A stretch of DNA of 54,444 bases, taken from contig CAYHPW010000013.1 in NCBI GenBank assembly GCA_964358645.1, positions 1-54,444 of the forward strand. Reading direction: 5' to 3'. The notes below the pieces were generated by a model, which was not told where the DNA came from, did not search any database, and was given only the letters and a program-made list of their open reading frames with translations. The translations under genes and the position numbers were made by a program. Source of the DNA: JBBTDV01 sp038042605 (GTDB lineage Bacteria; Bdellovibrionota; UBA1018). Positions 51,549-54,444 of the stretch are shown piece after piece. Positions within the stretch are counted from its first letter, which is position 1. Every line of letters starts with the position of its first letter.

Positions 51549-52802
51549 TTACTTCGCGATCGCGCTTAGGAACTGAGTCGCATCTCCAGCGGTTGGAATC
51601 GTTGTGTAGAGTACACGGTTTACATCCACCCCAATCGAAGCAAGCTCGGCGTCTATCTCATCATCGGTAAGCCCGAAGAACGCCTTTGCTGTGTCCGTCC
51701 CGGTCTTTGACCAGAATCCACTATCGGCAGCGAAAAATTTCTTGAAATAATCCTTCAGCGTCGTATCGCTATCGCAAGCCGAGCCATCGGCACTCAGGGA
51801 GATAGCGCCGGTAGAACTTTGTGTTAGGCAATAGTAGTGAGTGGTACCGCTGTTATACAGCTTAACAACAAAATTGCCACCGATGATACTGCCAGTAGCT
51901 GCATCGTATCCGCCTTTTCCTAATGCAACAACACCACTTCCAAATTTAATGAAAAACCTATTATCAGTGATATTCAAAACAATCAAAGTTCTGGAATACC
52001 ATCCTCCACTGGTGTCGTATGGGGCCGCGGCAGCGAGAGCAAAGGCCATTAGTGCGGGCTTCTCATCTGATCCATTGCGCAGATAAAGCTGCTGGATCTG
52101 TGAATTAGTCGATTTAAATGTTTCATTACGTTCCTGGAAGTAAGTACCCAGTAGCGAGTAAATTTCGTTGGCTTTAGTGCCCGTTGTTTTCTTGTAAAGA
52201 TAGTAATGACTTGACTTACACCACGAGCAACTAGTCGTATCCTCCACGAAAAGACAATCAAAATCAGGAATACTGTAAATAAACTGAGTACTGCCTGTAT
52301 AGGTCGGTGAATGATTCGTCAGCTCTGATGCCCCAGTCATCGTACATGCGGTGGTGGCCTTGCTGAACACGTTGCTCGCAAAATATTTGTCCGCACTGTA
52401 AATAAGACCAATCAATGTAGTAGCTGAATACTTATTGTTCATGTCCCGCGTAGTGCCCTCAGGGCAGTTGTTAACGGTGTCCTCGGCTGCCGTCATCCCG
52501 TCGTGACATTCCATTCTAAACGGTCCGCTGGATCCCACTACCATCTGAGAATCATTCGTCGTGATCGTGCTATCCCATGTTAGGCCGGTGTAACCCATGG
52601 CACCGATACTGTTTGCACCAATACGCAAGCTATTCATAAGCGATGAGCTGATGGATGAATTCAGCGGAAGTGCTTTCTGTGCGGTGGAAGCAAGGTTCAG
52701 GCTGACTGCGCTTCCAGTGGTGCTTTCATCATCCTTTCCGCAAGACCATGACGCCGCTAGCACGATCCCAAGCAAGATAACAATGTATATTCGTGATCTC
52801 AT
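51549..52802 (-). CDS. Predicted lipoprotein of unknown function
   Basis: The 417-residue protein begins with a lipoprotein signal (MRSRIYIVILLGIVLAASWSC). The mature chain is Ser/Thr/Gly-rich, with many Cys residues in the first half (RMECHDGM, VNNCPEGTT, TTACTMTG, DFDCLFV, CSWCKSSHYY). A following region looks beta-rich and includes IVLNITDNRFFIKFGSGVVALGKGGYDAATG. No family is recognised. It converges on the lipid operon across the 405-base gap and does not share its strand. Confidence 0.7.
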   Translation of the reverse strand: MRSRIYIVILLGIVLAASWSCGKDDESTTGSAVSLNLASTAQKALPLNSSISSSLMNSLRIGANSIGAMGYTGLTWDSTITTNDSQMVVGSSGPFRMECHDGMTAAEDTVNNCPEGTTRDMNNKYSATTLIGLIYSADKYFASNVFSKATTACTMTGASELTNHSPTYTGSTQFIYSIPDFDCLFVEDTTSCSWCKSSHYYLYKKTTGTKANEIYSLLGTYFQERNETFKSTNSQIQQLYLRNGSDEKPALMAFALAAAAPYDTSGGWYSRTLIVLNITDNRFFIKFGSGVVALGKGGYDAATGSIIGGNFVVKLYNSGTTHYYCLTQSSTGAISLSADGSACDSDTTLKDYFKKFFAADSGFWSKTGTDTAKAFFGLTDDEIDAELASIGVDVNRVLYTTIPTAGDATQFLSAIAK

Positions 52803-52905
52803 ACAATCAGATTCCTTCCTGATACTACATTATAGTTTGTAGCTTTATTTTAGCGGCAAAGCGTGAGGAAACAAGAATTATATGTGATGGCTAATATGGA
52901 TTACG

Positions 52906-54324
52906 TTATTTTTTTTCAGCTGTCTCAAGAATTTTTTCCATATCATTAGCATGGCGATCAAGTTCTGACTCCGTGTCTTGATCGTTTTTAATCATCCAAT
53001 AGCCAGTAGCTGTAGCTGCTAAAGCATCGATACTACGTGCAACAATACGGGCGTTCGATATGTCATGTGTTGCTGAAAGATCATCCATGCGGGATGCATT
53101 CTCCTGAGCTGTCAGCATTTTTTTGTAAAAAAACTTATCACGATCTTTTTTGGCCGCATCAACTAGTTCAAACCAAAGATCACGTAAATCTGCGCGGCGT
53201 GCGAAGAGCGTCATAAATTCGTCATTCGTCCCGGCATTGAGTTCTCTTAGCAATTTGAATTTTTCGCCACTGTTCGCTTGGCTGGCACTGATTCGCTCGA
53301 TGTCCGGATAGTAAAGTATTTGAAGCTTTTCATCTTGGACAGTTTTAAAAAATGCTCGAAACTTGCTGTGATTAACCCCAGGAATTTGCGACAAGCCAGA
53401 GTCAATCAGCCTGAATAACGACTCAGTTGGGGAGAGTTGGGCGAGAAGGGAAACCATTTCCCCGTTACGGATTCGTTTCAATCTAGTTAATTCGGCTTCC
53501 GGGAATTCTATCAAGATGGCTTTAAGATCCCCGAGAGAAGGGGGCTCCTTAGGAACGGGCAGCCCAGCCCGGTTAAAATAACCAGCAAGCAATCTTTCTG
53601 GGTTGAAATGCTCGAGGACATCCTTAGCGGCTAAGCCGATATTATCCCCGTGTTGGGCGGCACTTTTCAGAAAACCAAGCGCGGCACTATATTGTTCATA
53701 ATTTTTGCTGATAGATTTCGCAGATTCAACGCTCCTGGTGTCTAACAATTTAATCACTTTCCCAATAGCAGAAATGATTTGTGCCTGATCACCAGAGGCA
53801 ATGGCTTGTTTGAGGATTTGACCTTCTACACTCAATTCAGCAGGAAGCATAAGATCTTTGGCAGATAAATTATTTGACTTAATTTGCTTAAGCGCTTCTA
53901 TGAGGCGAGCACGCATGCGCTGATTGACTTGGATAGTCTGGTGAGAAAGTGTCATGTCCTTAAAAAGCGGTTCGAGATAATTCTGCACGATAAAGCGGCG
54001 GTCAAACCCTAGGGAGTGTTTGATGAAGGCCACTAACCTGCTGCGCTGAAATTCGTTGTTATTAAATCTACGCCCCAAAAATTTTTGTATTAAGTTGGTC
54101 TGTTTAGAAACCCTAGTAGCTTTACTTTCGATCTTTAGAGCGCGTTCACTGCGGCTCTGATCGGTGATGATCTCAGCCAAAATATTGACAACGCAGGAGA
54201 CAGCCTCTGGTGGAGCAGCCAAAACAGCCCGGCAATAACCCGTGATCGAGGCTACTACCAAGGCAATCAATACCACCGACGTAACTAAAGCGACGCTAAA
54301 TTGACGATAGAGTATCTTGTTCAT
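52906..54324 (-). CDS. Exported helical protein of unknown function
   Basis: The 472-residue protein has an N-terminal hydrophobic segment (VALVTSVVLIALVVASITGYC) that is a signal peptide or anchor. The rest is mainly helical with many Arg/Lys and Glu residues, for example FLGRRFNNNEFQRSRLVAFIKHSLGFDRRF and ADLRDLWFELVDAAKKDRDKFFYKKM. No catalytic motif or known domain is seen. The gene ends 103 bases from the start of the lipoprotein gene on the same strand, and only 120 bases of upstream sequence remain in the window. Confidence 0.65.
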   Translation of the reverse strand: MNKILYRQFSVALVTSVVLIALVVASITGYCRAVLAAPPEAVSCVVNILAEIITDQSRSERALKIESKATRVSKQTNLIQKFLGRRFNNNEFQRSRLVAFIKHSLGFDRRFIVQNYLEPLFKDMTLSHQTIQVNQRMRARLIEALKQIKSNNLSAKDLMLPAELSVEGQILKQAIASGDQAQIISAIGKVIKLLDTRSVESAKSISKNYEQYSAALGFLKSAAQHGDNIGLAAKDVLEHFNPERLLAGYFNRAGLPVPKEPPSLGDLKAILIEFPEAELTRLKRIRNGEMVSLLAQLSPTESLFRLIDSGLSQIPGVNHSKFRAFFKTVQDEKLQILYYPDIERISASQANSGEKFKLLRELNAGTNDEFMTLFARRADLRDLWFELVDAAKKDRDKFFYKKMLTAQENASRMDDLSATHDISNARIVARSIDALAATATGYWMIKNDQDTESELDRHANDMEKILETAEKK

Positions 54325-54444
54325 ACTGAGAGTAACTCAGTAATATTTCGGAATTTCTCATTAACGAGTTGAGGTAAAATGTTGAGGTAATGTTTTAGGA
54401 GCAGGAGATCTGGCCGGAAGATTTGAGGAAATTAGTCAGTGAAA

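Noticed and set aside
1..54444. CRISPR arrays, rRNA or tRNA genes, and prophage
   Set aside because: No regularly spaced repeats, no tRNA-like cloverleaf or rRNA sequence, and no phage structural genes were noticed in reading the window.

Overview
The window comes from a Gram-negative bacterium of medium GC content. It encodes many lipoproteins with lipobox cysteines, several predicted outer-membrane barrels, and numerous Sec-type signal peptides. A TIGR02147-family protein, secreted proteins whose mature N-terminus is a Gly/Glu/Asn-rich stretch, and the split PntA1/PntA2/PntB transhydrogenase suggest a Bdellovibrionota-like or other former deltaproteobacterial lineage. That placement is an inference from gene content; no rRNA or tRNA gene was seen that could confirm it.

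Layout. 1-1.3 kb: an IS30 transposase remnant abutting a 5'-truncated M13 metallopeptidase gene. 1.3-9.4 kb: a KimA-type potassium transporter, then an unrecognised set (919-aa protein, lipoprotein, 240-aa protein, long ChaN-family protein). 9.5-21 kb: a mostly plus-strand run holding an MmgE/PrpD protein, hemerythrin, rsmD-coaD, an aminotransferase, a lipoprotein/outer-membrane-protein pair, a PIN-PhoH ATPase, a cupredoxin-like protein and an orphan CpaF ATPase. 21-26 kb (minus strand): queF, eno, an FtsB-like gene and pntA1-pntA2-pntB. 26-32 kb: small secreted proteins, a PEBP-family protein, an NfuA-type Fe-S scaffold, an M48 lipoprotein protease, a CDKN3-like phosphatase, a decayed nucleotidyltransferase toxin-antitoxin-like pair, a secreted zincin and an MFS exporter. 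32-38 kb: a fused-permease ABC transporter with its ATPase, hemH, a response regulator, and an rpsP-khpA-trmD ribosome/tRNA operon that lacks rimM. 38-43 kb: envelope genes, an outer-membrane-protein fragment, an S41 protease and the TIGR02147 gene.

The most interesting region is 44.4-51.1 kb, a tightly coupled operon of six genes. It encodes a membrane left-handed beta-helix protein, a GT28 (MGDG-synthase-like) glycosyltransferase, a PilZ-like domain fused to an alpha-oxoamine synthase, a UbiA-type membrane transferase, a diacylglycerol/sphingosine-kinase-family lipid kinase and a ThiL-like ATP-dependent enzyme. Together they look like a pathway for an unusual (sphingolipid-like, glycosylated) membrane lipid or lipid-derived molecule. 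The product is unknown to me and the assignment is inference. A 29/30-bp direct repeat links the end of the alpha-oxoamine synthase gene to an intergenic site 5.9 kb upstream, pointing to past rearrangement of this block.
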